Shown here piece by piece: positions 1-4,879 of a stretch of 5,378 bases of DNA. The notes beneath the pieces were generated by a model that saw nothing but the letters and a program-made list of their open reading frames with translations, did not search any database and was not told where the DNA came from. The DNA is from Bog-756 sp038210245 (GTDB taxonomy: Bacteria; Actinomycetota; Acidimicrobiia; Acidimicrobiales; RAAP-2). The translations under genes were made by a program, and so were the position numbers. The DNA lies in assembly GCA_038210245.1 (NCBI GenBank), contig JBBQWW010000137.1, positions 1-5,378 on the forward strand, in the 5' to 3' direction. Positions within the stretch are counted from its first letter, which is position 1. Each line of letters begins with the position of its first letter.

Positions 1-120
1 CCCGTCGGAGGGGACGGCCAACCACTCGGGGGTGAACGGGTCCGGTGGAACCACCGACAGCACCTCGGCCAAGCGGGCCGCCAGGGTTCGGGCGGAGCCC
101 GCCGAGTAGAGATGGATCAT
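1..120 (-). CDS. recC: RecC, exodeoxyribonuclease V gamma subunit (N-terminal fragment, cut by window edge)
   Basis: Only the first 40 codons are present; the gene runs off the left edge. The translation begins MIHLYSAGSARTLAARLAEV and continues with a PPDPFTPEWLAVPSDG-like stretch. This follows the actinobacterial RecC amino-terminal pattern: a short strand (hLHxA), a helix with L-A-x-x-L, then PLPDPF and a strand ending in a small-residue loop. RecC is the non-catalytic subunit of RecBCD that recognises Chi and splits the DNA strands during double-strand-break repair; this fragment is the start of its degenerate helicase-like domain. ATG at 120 is the first start in frame. No strong Shine-Dalgarno is visible (only AGTAGGG about 10 nt upstream), and a TAGGGT box ending 9 nt before the ATG hints at a very short or absent leader. 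recB and recD would be expected beyond the edge. Family recognition rests on 40 residues, so it is good but not certain. Confidence 0.82.
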   Translation of the reverse strand, partial: MIHLYSAGSARTLAARLAEVLSVVPPDPFTPEWLAVPSDG

Positions 121-129
121 CGTGCAGCG

Positions 130-135
130 ACCCTA
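130..135 (-). promoter_or_regulatory. Possible -10 box for recC (TAGGGT)
   Basis: On the minus strand TAGGGT fits the actinobacterial TANNNT -10 pattern. It ends 9 nt before the recC ATG, which would give a transcript with almost no leader. I see no TTGNNN -35 at 16-18 nt upstream (the sequence there reads CACCGG), so the call rests on one hexamer. Confidence 0.28.
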
Positions 136-404
136 CTCAGAGGCTGTGACACCCGGTGGGTAGCCAGTGACCGGTCGAGCCGACACGGATCACGCCGACG
201 ATCGGGGCCGGAAGTGCGGCGATGACCGTGGCGGCGGTGAAACCGCGTCGGCAAGGCCAGACGGGAGACCGAGAGGGCCCCGTGCCGGCCGGTCGCCGGT
301 ACAGAAGTAGTTGCCCAAGCAATGGACCGGCAGGATCGACCCCACCGCTGACAACAGGTGCTAACACTTATGCGTACGCATCCGGATCGGGGTGCGACGA
401 GCCC

Positions 405-411
405 AAAGGGG
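405..411 (+). promoter_or_regulatory. Ribosome binding site that fixes the start at 417
   Basis: AAAGGGG lies 5 nt before ATG 417. It is the only good Shine-Dalgarno in this frame, whose open stretch extends upstream to an ATG at 222. It supports the shorter protein, which begins directly with the membrane domain. Confidence 0.7.
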
Positions 412-416
412 AACCC

Positions 417-1049
417 ATGGGACATCTGTTGGCGGCATCGTCGGGGGGATCCGTGGTCGGATCCTTCATCTACTTCGTAGTTGTCTACCTTTTGGGCACG
501 CTGCCCATCTGGGGGACTCTGAAGAAAGCTGGCCCCTACGGCGAGCCACCGTGGGCCGCCTTCGTGCCCATCTACAACGTGGTCATCATCCTCCAGATGG
601 TCGGGCGCCCGAAAAAGTACGCCTGGTTCCTCCTGTTGTACATCATTCCCATTCTCGGGTGGATCGCGCTGTTCATCCTGGCCATCATCATTCTGAACGA
701 CGTCTCCAAGAGCTTTGGCCACGGTCCTGGATTCACGGTGGGCCTGGTCCTGCTGTCGATCATCTTCTGGTTCATTCTCTGGCTCGGCAAGAGCACGTAC
801 CGGGGTCCGGCCGCTCTGGCCGGTGCCGGACCCACGGGTGGCTACGCCCCCCAACCCGGTTACCCGCCGGGTGGCTACACCGCTCCGGCCGGCTACCCGC
901 CCGCCGGCCAGGCTCCGCCTCCGTCCATGCCCGGCTACCCGCCAGCCGGCCAGGCTCCGCCTCCGCCCATGCCTCCGAGTGGTCCGCCGCCGGCACCGCC
1001 TCAGGCCCCGCCGCCGCCCGCTCCCGGCCAGATGCCCCCTCCCCAGTAG
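417..1049 (+). CDS. DUF5684-type multi-spanning membrane protein with Pro-rich C-terminal tail
   Basis: A 210-residue protein of unknown function. Residues 14-33 form a first hydrophobic segment. Next comes a segment with the family-like pattern PWAAFVPIYNVVIILQMVGR (46-64 and onward), then hydrophobic stretches at about 69-93 and 104-124, the last pair separated by the polar turn NDVSKSFGHGPGF. This order (aromatic-rich helix, P-x-Y-N, GRP-x-x-x, long helix, polar loop with K-x-F-G-x-G, last helix) matches what I know of DUF5684 proteins. From residue 130 the chain becomes a low-complexity Pro/Gly/Ala/Tyr tail ending in MPPPQ, with two copies of a 14-residue unit (159-172 and 173-186). Such tails are common on actinobacterial membrane proteins and are likely disordered and cytoplasmic; that placement is inferred. 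The start at ATG 417 is set by AAAGGGG 5 nt upstream. The gene is divergent from recC and convergent with the DUF6295-type gene, so it is probably monocistronic. The family is fairly certain, the function unknown. Confidence 0.8.
   Translation: MGHLLAASSGGSVVGSFIYFVVVYLLGTLPIWGTLKKAGPYGEPPWAAFVPIYNVVIILQMVGRPKKYAWFLLLYIIPILGWIALFILAIIILNDVSKSFGHGPGFTVGLVLLSIIFWFILWLGKSTYRGPAALAGAGPTGGYAPQPGYPPGGYTAPAGYPPAGQAPPPSMPGYPPAGQAPPPPMPPSGPPPAPPQAPPPPAPGQMPPPQ
891..974 (+). repeat. 42-bp tandem duplication in the Pro-rich tail
   Basis: Units 891-932 and 933-974 are adjacent, in frame and match at 39 of 42 positions by eye. They encode GYPPAGQAPPPSMP and GYPPAGQAPPPPMP. One of the three differences changes an amino acid (Ser to Pro). 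Looser GYxPP-like motifs precede it from about 841. The close nucleotide match indicates a recent duplication, and copy number may vary between strains. Confidence 0.85.
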
Positions 1050-1072
1050 TCGCACCGCCGTCGCGGGGCCGC

Positions 1073-1120
1073 CGAAGCCCGCCCCCTCCACCCGCCAAAG
1101 GGACGAGAGGGCGGGCTTCG
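1073..1120. terminator. Inverted repeat, probable bidirectional terminator
   Basis: CGAAGCCCGCCC (1073-1084) is perfectly complementary in reverse to GGGCGGGCTTCG (1109-1120), a 12-bp GC-rich stem. After one mismatch, three more pairs form (1086-1088 with 1105-1107), leaving a loop of about 16 nt. It sits between the stop of the + strand gene (1049) and the stop of the - strand gene (1128), where a terminator serving both is expected. Neither side has a T-run, so it would be a U-tract-less hairpin as often proposed in high-GC Actinobacteria. Confidence 0.7.
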
Positions 1121-1127
1121 CTCGCGG

Positions 1128-1406
1128 TCAGCTTGAGGCCACGGTACCGAGGAGCGGCGGCGGCACGATAGCCAACGTCTCCAAGATGGCCTCGGCCAGG
1201 GCCCGGGCGGCGGCCGGCTCCAGCTCCATGGCCACCCGGGCACCGGCCCCCCGGGACGGGTTGATCAGGTCGATGTTCAGGGTGTGCTCGGCACGGGCGT
1301 GGACCGGGTGGTCGAAGTAGACGGTGGCGTCAGTCAGCGGAAACCATCCCGCTGCCCCTTTGCCACTGCCCTCCAGGGCCACGGTGGTCGTCTGGTAGGT
1401 GCACAT
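1128..1406 (-). CDS. DUF6295-type small conserved protein
   Basis: A 92-residue protein of unknown function. It begins MCTYQTTTVALEGSGKGAAG, continues WFPLTDATVYFDHPVHARAE, HTLNIDLINP, SRGAGARVAMEL, and ends with an Ala-rich helix (about 64-80). The MCTYQT start, the G-S-G-K-G loop, the D-H-P-V-H motif (32-36) and H-T-L-N-I-D match what I recall of DUF6295, a small actinobacterial family. Conserved His33, His36, His41, Asp32 and Cys2 could bind a metal or act in catalysis, but that is conjecture. I see no signal peptide or membrane segment. The start at 1406 is set by AAGGGAG 5 nt upstream; an in-frame ATG at 1421 lies just upstream of that Shine-Dalgarno and would add only five residues. It lies 79 nt downstream of the hydrolase gene on the same strand, so it may end that transcript or have its own promoter. 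In other actinobacteria, as I recall, this family often sits near hydrolases or heat-shock-type genes, but I cannot verify that here. Confidence 0.78.
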   Translation of the reverse strand: MCTYQTTTVALEGSGKGAAGWFPLTDATVYFDHPVHARAEHTLNIDLINPSRGAGARVAMELEPAAARALAEAILETLAIVPPPLLGTVASS

Positions 1407-1411
1407 GGGCG

Positions 1412-1418
1412 CTCCCTT
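1412..1418 (-). promoter_or_regulatory. Ribosome binding site for the DUF6295-type gene
   Basis: On the minus strand AAGGGAG lies 5 nt before ATG 1406. It decides against the in-frame ATG at 1421, whose initiation region would have to lie upstream of this site. Confidence 0.65.
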
Positions 1419-1485
1419 CATTGGATGCTCGTCTTCATCGGTTTGCTCGTCGGCGTTCGGTCGTGGCCGGTCGGTGGGAGCGCGT

Positions 1486-2232
1486 TCAGTGACTGCCCAG
1501 GGTGCGCCCGAAGAACTCCCAGATCCGCTGCCACCCCTCGTTGGCCGCCTCGGGACGGTAGCTGGGCCGGTTGGGGGCAAAGAAGGCGTGGCCGGCACCC
1601 TCGTAGGAGTGGAACTCGAACGTCTTGCCGGCCTCGGTCATGGCCTCCTCCAACTCGGCCACCTCCTCCGGGGATGGGTACTGGTCCTCGGCGCCGAACA
1701 GACCGAGCAGCGGACACGAGAGGTTGGGGATGAGGTCGACGATGGCCTCGAAGTTGAGGGGATGCTCGGCCGGGGTGGGCTTGGTCACAAACGCCCCGTA
1801 GCAGTCGACGGCAGCCTGCAGATTGAGGTGGCATGCGGCCAACACGGACTGGCGGCCACCAGAGCAGTAGCCGATGGTGGCTACCGCGCCGTTCGAGGAA
1901 CCGAAGGAGCGGAGGTAGGCGGCGGCGGCGCCCACATCGCCGACCAGGCGCTCGTCGGGTACTCCCCCCTGGGCCCGCGCTGCGGCGGCGGCATCGTCAG
2001 GGCTGGCCCCGGGGGCCTCCCGCGAATAGAGATTGGGGCAGATGGCCAGGTACCCGTGGGCGGCGAACCGTCGGGTGATCTCCTTGGTCTCCTCGTCGTA
2101 CCCGGGCATGTGGTGGATGACCACCACCCCGCCGGTGGGCGAGGGGGCGAGGGGCTGGGCCAGGTACGCCTCGACGGCGTCCTGGCCGTGTCCGGTGATC
2201 TGCACCGTCTCGGCTCGCATGGCGTCACTCAT
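1486..2232 (-). CDS. Dienelactone hydrolase family protein (alpha/beta hydrolase)
   Basis: A 248-residue cytoplasmic alpha/beta hydrolase of the dienelactone hydrolase (DLH) type, close to the usual family length of about 230-250. Visible in order: the beta3 strand and following loop GGVVVIHHMPGYDEETKE (34-51); the nucleophile elbow GYCSGG (121-126) with Cys123 in place of Ser; the acid strand LLGLFGAEDQYPSPEE with Asp183; and the base motif EGAGHAFF with His215. The Cys-Asp-His triad is complete. Classic DLH opens dienelactone to maleylacetate in chlorocatechol breakdown, but many homologues act on other esters, so the substrate is unknown. The glutamate that activates the cysteine in Pseudomonas DLH (motif QEIFG) aligns with His41 in HHMPG, which points to a variant subgroup. 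The start at 2232 has CAGGAA 7 nt upstream; ATG 2220 is a weaker alternative. It follows the MerR gene by 61 nt and precedes the DUF6295-type gene by 79 nt on the same strand. No signal peptide is seen. Confidence 0.9.
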   Translation of the reverse strand: MSDAMRAETVQITGHGQDAVEAYLAQPLAPSPTGGVVVIHHMPGYDEETKEITRRFAAHGYLAICPNLYSREAPGASPDDAAAAARAQGGVPDERLVGDVGAAAAYLRSFGSSNGAVATIGYCSGGRQSVLAACHLNLQAAVDCYGAFVTKPTPAEHPLNFEAIVDLIPNLSCPLLGLFGAEDQYPSPEEVAELEEAMTEAGKTFEFHSYEGAGHAFFAPNRPSYRPEAANEGWQRIWEFFGRTLGSH

Positions 2233-2293
2233 GGTTGGGTTCCTGTCTCTCCGTGGTCGGTCGGGTGGTGATCGTGGTGCGGGCAGTGTGCGC

Positions 2294-2782
2294 TCATTCC
2301 GGCGCGTCGTCGGAGTCGATGTCGAGTTGATCCCGGACCTCCTGCAGTCGGATCGACTTGGCAGCCCGCTCGTCCCGGAAGCGGCCGATGCGGGCCAGGG
2401 TGGTGTCGAGGCGTTCCAGTAGTTTCCGGTTGGCCTCGAGGGCGGCGTCGAGGAGCTCCCGGCGCCGCTCGGGCGAGGCGTCGCCCCACCGGTACTCGGA
2501 CCGCAGTCGGTCGAGCGTCTCGATGTCCTCGGTGTCCAAGACCACCCGCACCTCGGCCAGCGAGAACCCCAGCAGTTCCTGCAGGTCCTTGATCCGGGTG
2601 ACCCGGGCCATGTCCAAGGACGAGTACACCCGCTCGCCCCGACCCCGGTAGCCACTGGGGCTGATCAGGCCCTGCTCCTCCCAGTAGCGGAGCGTGCGCG
2701 TCGTGAGCCCGGTGAGCTTGGCCACCTCCCCGATGCGGAAGTGCAGCGGCGCCGGCTCGGTGGCGGCGTTCCTGGTGATCAT
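2294..2782 (-). CDS. MerR-family transcriptional regulator
   Basis: A 162-residue DNA-binding regulator. The N-terminal winged helix-turn-helix is clear: FRIGEVAKLTGLTTRTLRYW (15-34), then EEQGLISPSGYRGRGERVYS with the wing at about 41-54, and the second helix pair DMARVTRIKDLQELLGFSLAEV (57-78). Residues about 104-155 form a charged, heptad-like helix expected to be the antiparallel dimer coiled coil. There is no cysteine in the protein, so it is not a metal- or redox-sensing MerR of the usual kind. No GyrI-like or other ligand domain follows, so the inducer is unknown. The start is ATG 2782 with AGGTGGA 6 nt upstream. The ATGA overlap with the transporter stop means both are probably translated in a coupled way. 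The regulator most likely controls the transporter promoter at about 4711-4750, and hence itself; this is inferred from context. Confidence 0.92.
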   Translation of the reverse strand: MITRNAATEPAPLHFRIGEVAKLTGLTTRTLRYWEEQGLISPSGYRGRGERVYSSLDMARVTRIKDLQELLGFSLAEVRVVLDTEDIETLDRLRSEYRWGDASPERRRELLDAALEANRKLLERLDTTLARIGRFRDERAAKSIRLQEVRDQLDIDSDDAPE

Positions 2783-4689
2783 CCGGAGTCCACCTGGGCC
2801 ACGGCCGCCCCCGACACATCGTCGGGAGTGCCGGCCCGGCCGAGCGGGGGTCCCCACCCGTTCCCGCTCGGTACCGTCCCGTCGCCCGCTCCCGGACGGG
2901 GCGGGCCATCCGACGCGCCCAGTTCAGACGCTCCCGGAACGGCCTCGGAGTAGACGTAGTGACCGCCCCGCATCCACGACGCCGCCGCGGCCAACAGGCT
3001 GCCCACAATGGCGAAGTCGAGGGCAGCGTGCAGCCCGGCGCGGAAGGGGGCGCTGATCAGGCCCGGGAAGAAGCTGCGCCCGGTGAGGGCGTGCTGTTGG
3101 TCCAGGGGCAGCTGGCTCAACTGGTGGATCCCGATCAGGTGCTGCACCGGGTCGTACCCGAGGAAGGCCGCGAACAACGTGGACACCGCCGGCAGGCGGG
3201 CGGCCTGCTCGGCGGCTGCGGCCGGTACCCCGTGGGCGAGGAGCCCGTGCAGCAGATTGCTCGACAGCGTGGACGAGAGGCCCACGATCATCAGCGAGAA
3301 GAAGATCCCGATGGACAGGACCTGGGCCGAGTTCTGGAACGTCGTGTTCATTCCCCCTCCGGCCCCGCGGTGCTGGGGAGGCAGGCTGTTCATCACCCCG
3401 GCCCGGTTGGGCGAGCCGAAGGAACCCATGGCCGCGCCGGTGACGAACAGGATGACGGCGAAGACCCAGTACGAGAAGTCGACGGGCAGGAACTCCATCA
3501 GGGTCAGGCACACCGCAGTGAGCACCATTCCTCCGGTGGCGAACGGCCGGGCCCCGTACCGGTCGGACAATACGCCGGACACCGGTCCGGCGATGAGCAG
3601 CCCGGCGGTCAGCGGAAGCATGGCGATGCCGGCCCACAGTGGGGTGATCGTGAAGGCGTACCCGTGCAGGGGGAGCCAGATCCCCTGGAGCCAGATGATC
3701 AGCATGAACATCAGCCCACCTCGGCTCAGGGCGGCGAGGAAGCTGGCGATGACCCCACTGGTGAAAGCCCGGATCTTGAACAGCTGCAGGCGGAACATGG
3801 GCTGTTCGACGCGTGTCTCGATGATGCAGAAGGCGACCAGTAGGGCAAAGCCGACGACCAGGGACGCCACCACCGTCGGGCTGGTCCACCCCATGGTGTG
3901 GTGTCGGTAGGGTTCGATGCCGTAGGTGATCCCCACCATGACCAGGATCAGCCCGACGGCGAAGGTGATGTTCCCCGGCCAGTCGATCCGCGCCGGCCGC
4001 CGCGGACTGGTCTCACGGAGCTTGAGATAGCCGAGGACAGTGGCGAACAGACCGATGGGGACCGACACCAGAAAGATCAGGCGCCAGTTGATCGGGGCCA
4101 GGAGGCCCCCCAGGACCAGCCCGATGAACGAACCGCTGAAGGCGGCGGCCTGATTGACCCCGAGCGCCATCCCCCGCTGGGTGGTGGGGAACACGTCAGT
4201 GAGGATGGCCGACGAGTTGGCCATCAGCATGGCCGCCCCCACCCCTTGGAAGATGCGCATGGTGATCAGCCAGTCGCCGGCGGCATGTCCGGACATCCAG
4301 GTGATGCTCAACAGGAGGGAGAAGAAGGTGAAGACGGCGAATCCGAGGTTGTAGGTCTTCACCCGTCCGTAGATGTCGCCCATCCGGCCCAGGCTGACCA
4401 CCAGCACGCTGGTGATGACCAGGAAGCCCAGGATCATCCAGAGGAGGTAGAAGGTATTGCCCGGTTGAAGGGGATCGAGCCCAATGCCCCGGAAGATGTC
4501 GGGCATGGCGATGAGCACGATGGATCCGTCGATGGTGGCCATCAGCATGCCCAGGGTGGAGATGAATAGGGCCATCCACTTGTAGTTGGGCGGAAGGTCG
4601 GCGAGGGTGCCGGCCACCCGCTCGGCCCGGCCCGACTTCGTACCGCTCGACTCGCCACTCTCGGACTGCACTCCGTCGACTACGGCCAT
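2779..4689 (-). CDS. DHA2-family MFS drug/metabolite efflux transporter (EmrB/QacA-like)
   Basis: A 636-residue inner-membrane proton antiporter of the 14-helix DHA2 type. After a hydrophilic N-terminus of about 37 residues come TM1 with Asp54 in ATIDGSIVLIAMP, motif A GRMGDIYGRVK (101-111), motif B RIFQGVGAA (145-153), a motif-C-like GSFIGLVLGGLL (186-197) followed by NWRLIFLVSVPIG, and a second motif-A-like GVLSDRYGAR in the C-half (372-381). A long loop at about 480-550 precedes the last helix (about 551-572), as is normal in DHA2 proteins. A Gly/Pro/Ser-rich tail of about 60 residues (576-636) with no recognised domain is longer than usual. The start is uncertain: ATG 4689 has GGGGAG only 2 nt upstream, while TTG 4710 has GAAGG 3 nt upstream and would add seven residues. 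The first helix is unaffected. It is the first gene of the minus-strand cluster and overlaps merR by 4 bp. The substrate cannot be read from the sequence. Confidence 0.93.
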   Translation of the reverse strand: MAVVDGVQSESGESSGTKSGRAERVAGTLADLPPNYKWMALFISTLGMLMATIDGSIVLIAMPDIFRGIGLDPLQPGNTFYLLWMILGFLVITSVLVVSLGRMGDIYGRVKTYNLGFAVFTFFSLLLSITWMSGHAAGDWLITMRIFQGVGAAMLMANSSAILTDVFPTTQRGMALGVNQAAAFSGSFIGLVLGGLLAPINWRLIFLVSVPIGLFATVLGYLKLRETSPRRPARIDWPGNITFAVGLILVMVGITYGIEPYRHHTMGWTSPTVVASLVVGFALLVAFCIIETRVEQPMFRLQLFKIRAFTSGVIASFLAALSRGGLMFMLIIWLQGIWLPLHGYAFTITPLWAGIAMLPLTAGLLIAGPVSGVLSDRYGARPFATGGMVLTAVCLTLMEFLPVDFSYWVFAVILFVTGAAMGSFGSPNRAGVMNSLPPQHRGAGGGMNTTFQNSAQVLSIGIFFSLMIVGLSSTLSSNLLHGLLAHGVPAAAAEQAARLPAVSTLFAAFLGYDPVQHLIGIHQLSQLPLDQQHALTGRSFFPGLISAPFRAGLHAALDFAIVGSLLAAAASWMRGGHYVYSEAVPGASELGASDGPPRPGAGDGTVPSGNGWGPPLGRAGTPDDVSGAAVAQVDSG

Positions 4690-4719
4690 GGCTCCCCGGG
4701 ATCGCTCCAACTGCCTTCA

Positions 4720-4739
4720 ACGTGAATATATCTTAACGT
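4720..4739. promoter_or_regulatory. Imperfect 20-bp palindrome, candidate operator of the MFS-merR promoter
   Basis: The arms ACGTGAATAT (4720-4729) and ATCTTAACGT (4730-4739) are reverse complements at 8 of 10 positions. On the minus strand the island contains TATATT (4730-4725), a near-consensus -10 box that would start transcription about 7 nt before TTG 4710 and 28 nt before ATG 4689. No -35 at 16-19 nt is convincing. An operator overlapping the -10 region would suit control by the downstream MerR protein or another repressor; the binding protein is an inference. Confidence 0.45.
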
Positions 4740-4750
4740 CAACGTCAACG
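4735..4750 (+). repeat. Hexamer direct repeat AACGTC (2.7 copies)
   Basis: AACGTC-AACGTC-AACG runs directly out of the palindrome. With the copy at 4719-4723, AACGT occurs at 4719, 4735 and 4741, followed by AACGA at 4747. Read on the minus strand the repeats give two overlapping TTGACG -35-like hexamers. It may be part of the operator or a chance short tandem repeat. Confidence 0.5.
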
Positions 4751-4825
4751 ATGGTGGGCCTGGACAGGCGCCTGGGCCGCCACCACACTGCAGTCCCACC
4801 CGCGCCAGCCGCCGCCCCGGACCCG

Positions 4826-4842
4826 CCGAACCCGCCGTTCGG
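4826..4842. promoter_or_regulatory. Inverted repeat next to the -35 box of the thioesterase, candidate operator
   Basis: CCGAAC (4826-4831) and GTTCGG (4837-4842) form a perfect 6-bp inverted repeat with a 5-nt spacer. It ends one base before the -35 hexamer at 4844, a usual place for an activator or repressor site. A 6-bp arm in GC-rich DNA can occur by chance. Confidence 0.35.
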
Positions 4843-4843
4843 G

Positions 4844-4872
4844 TTGCCCTCGATCTCCTCCGTCCCTAGGAT
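4844..4872 (+). promoter_or_regulatory. Sigma-70-type promoter giving a leaderless thioesterase mRNA
   Basis: TTGCCC (4844-4849) and TAGGAT (4867-4872) are separated by exactly 17 nt. The -10 box ends 7 nt before ATG 4880, so the expected transcription start coincides with the A of the start codon. No Shine-Dalgarno precedes the ATG. This arrangement is the known signature of leaderless genes in Actinobacteria. Confidence 0.75.
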
Positions 4873-4879
4873 AAGTTCT

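Larger units (their letters stand above)
121..416. other. Divergent intergenic region between recC and the DUF5684-type gene
   Basis: About 296 bp without a credible gene. It lies between two divergently transcribed genes, so it must hold both promoters. Open frames cross it on both strands, but they have no Shine-Dalgarno, no recognisable protein similarity and an Arg/Pro/Gly-rich composition typical of chance frames in GC-rich DNA. A perfect 10-bp palindrome, TGCGTACGCA, lies at 371-380, 37 bp before the downstream ATG. A CTGACA hexamer at 348-353 resembles a -35 box, but no convincing TANNNT box follows at 16-18 nt. No complete tRNA or small-RNA fold was recognised. Confidence 0.6.
4690..4879. 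other. Divergent control region between the MFS transporter and the thioesterase
   Basis: 190 bp without a gene. The left part (4719-4750) is an A+T-rich island in otherwise very GC-rich DNA and belongs to the transporter promoter. The middle (4751-4825) is GC-rich; it holds a 10-bp perfect palindrome CAGGCGCCTG at 4765-4774 and nothing else recognisable. The right part (4826-4879) carries an inverted repeat and a complete -35/-10 promoter for the thioesterase. Confidence 0.7.

Noticed and set aside
121..360. Possible tRNA in the left intergenic region (T-arm-like GGATCGACCCC and GGTCGAGCCG)
   Set aside because: No matching acceptor stem, D-arm or anticodon arm could be assembled around either string.
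137..367. 76-codon minus-strand frame in the recC upstream region
   Set aside because: No Shine-Dalgarno, no recognisable family, and it covers the region that must contain two divergent promoters.
222..416. Upstream extension of the DUF5684-type protein to ATG 222
   Set aside because: The added 65 residues are polar and low in family likeness, and AAAGGGG sits directly before ATG 417.
117..1091. Long minus-strand open frame opposite the DUF5684-type gene
   Set aside because: It overlaps the better-supported + strand gene completely, is Arg/Gly-rich in its extra parts, has no Shine-Dalgarno and resembles no known family; a typical antisense frame in GC-rich DNA.
1426..1451. Direct repeat TGCTCGTC (1426-1433 and 1444-1451) upstream of the DUF6295-type gene
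   Set aside because: Two 8-bp copies 18 bp apart with no promoter hexamers around them; likely chance in biased sequence.
1399..2271. 290-codon + strand frame opposite the dienelactone hydrolase gene
   Set aside because: Gly/Val-rich antisense frame; the opposite strand encodes a complete hydrolase with its full catalytic triad.
2783..2857. Upstream extension of MerR to an earlier start at 2857
   Set aside because: The extra 25 residues do not resemble MerR proteins, and ATG 2782 has a good Shine-Dalgarno and the ATGA overlap.
2959..4569. Several long + strand frames opposite the MFS transporter
   Set aside because: Their Gln/Asp/Glu/Gly-rich or Arg/Pro-rich composition is the expected antisense image of membrane-helix codons, and the minus strand carries clear MFS motifs throughout.
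4586..4879. Upstream extension of the thioesterase frame
   Set aside because: It would run through the promoter and across the start of the transporter; the hotdog domain begins after ATG 4880.
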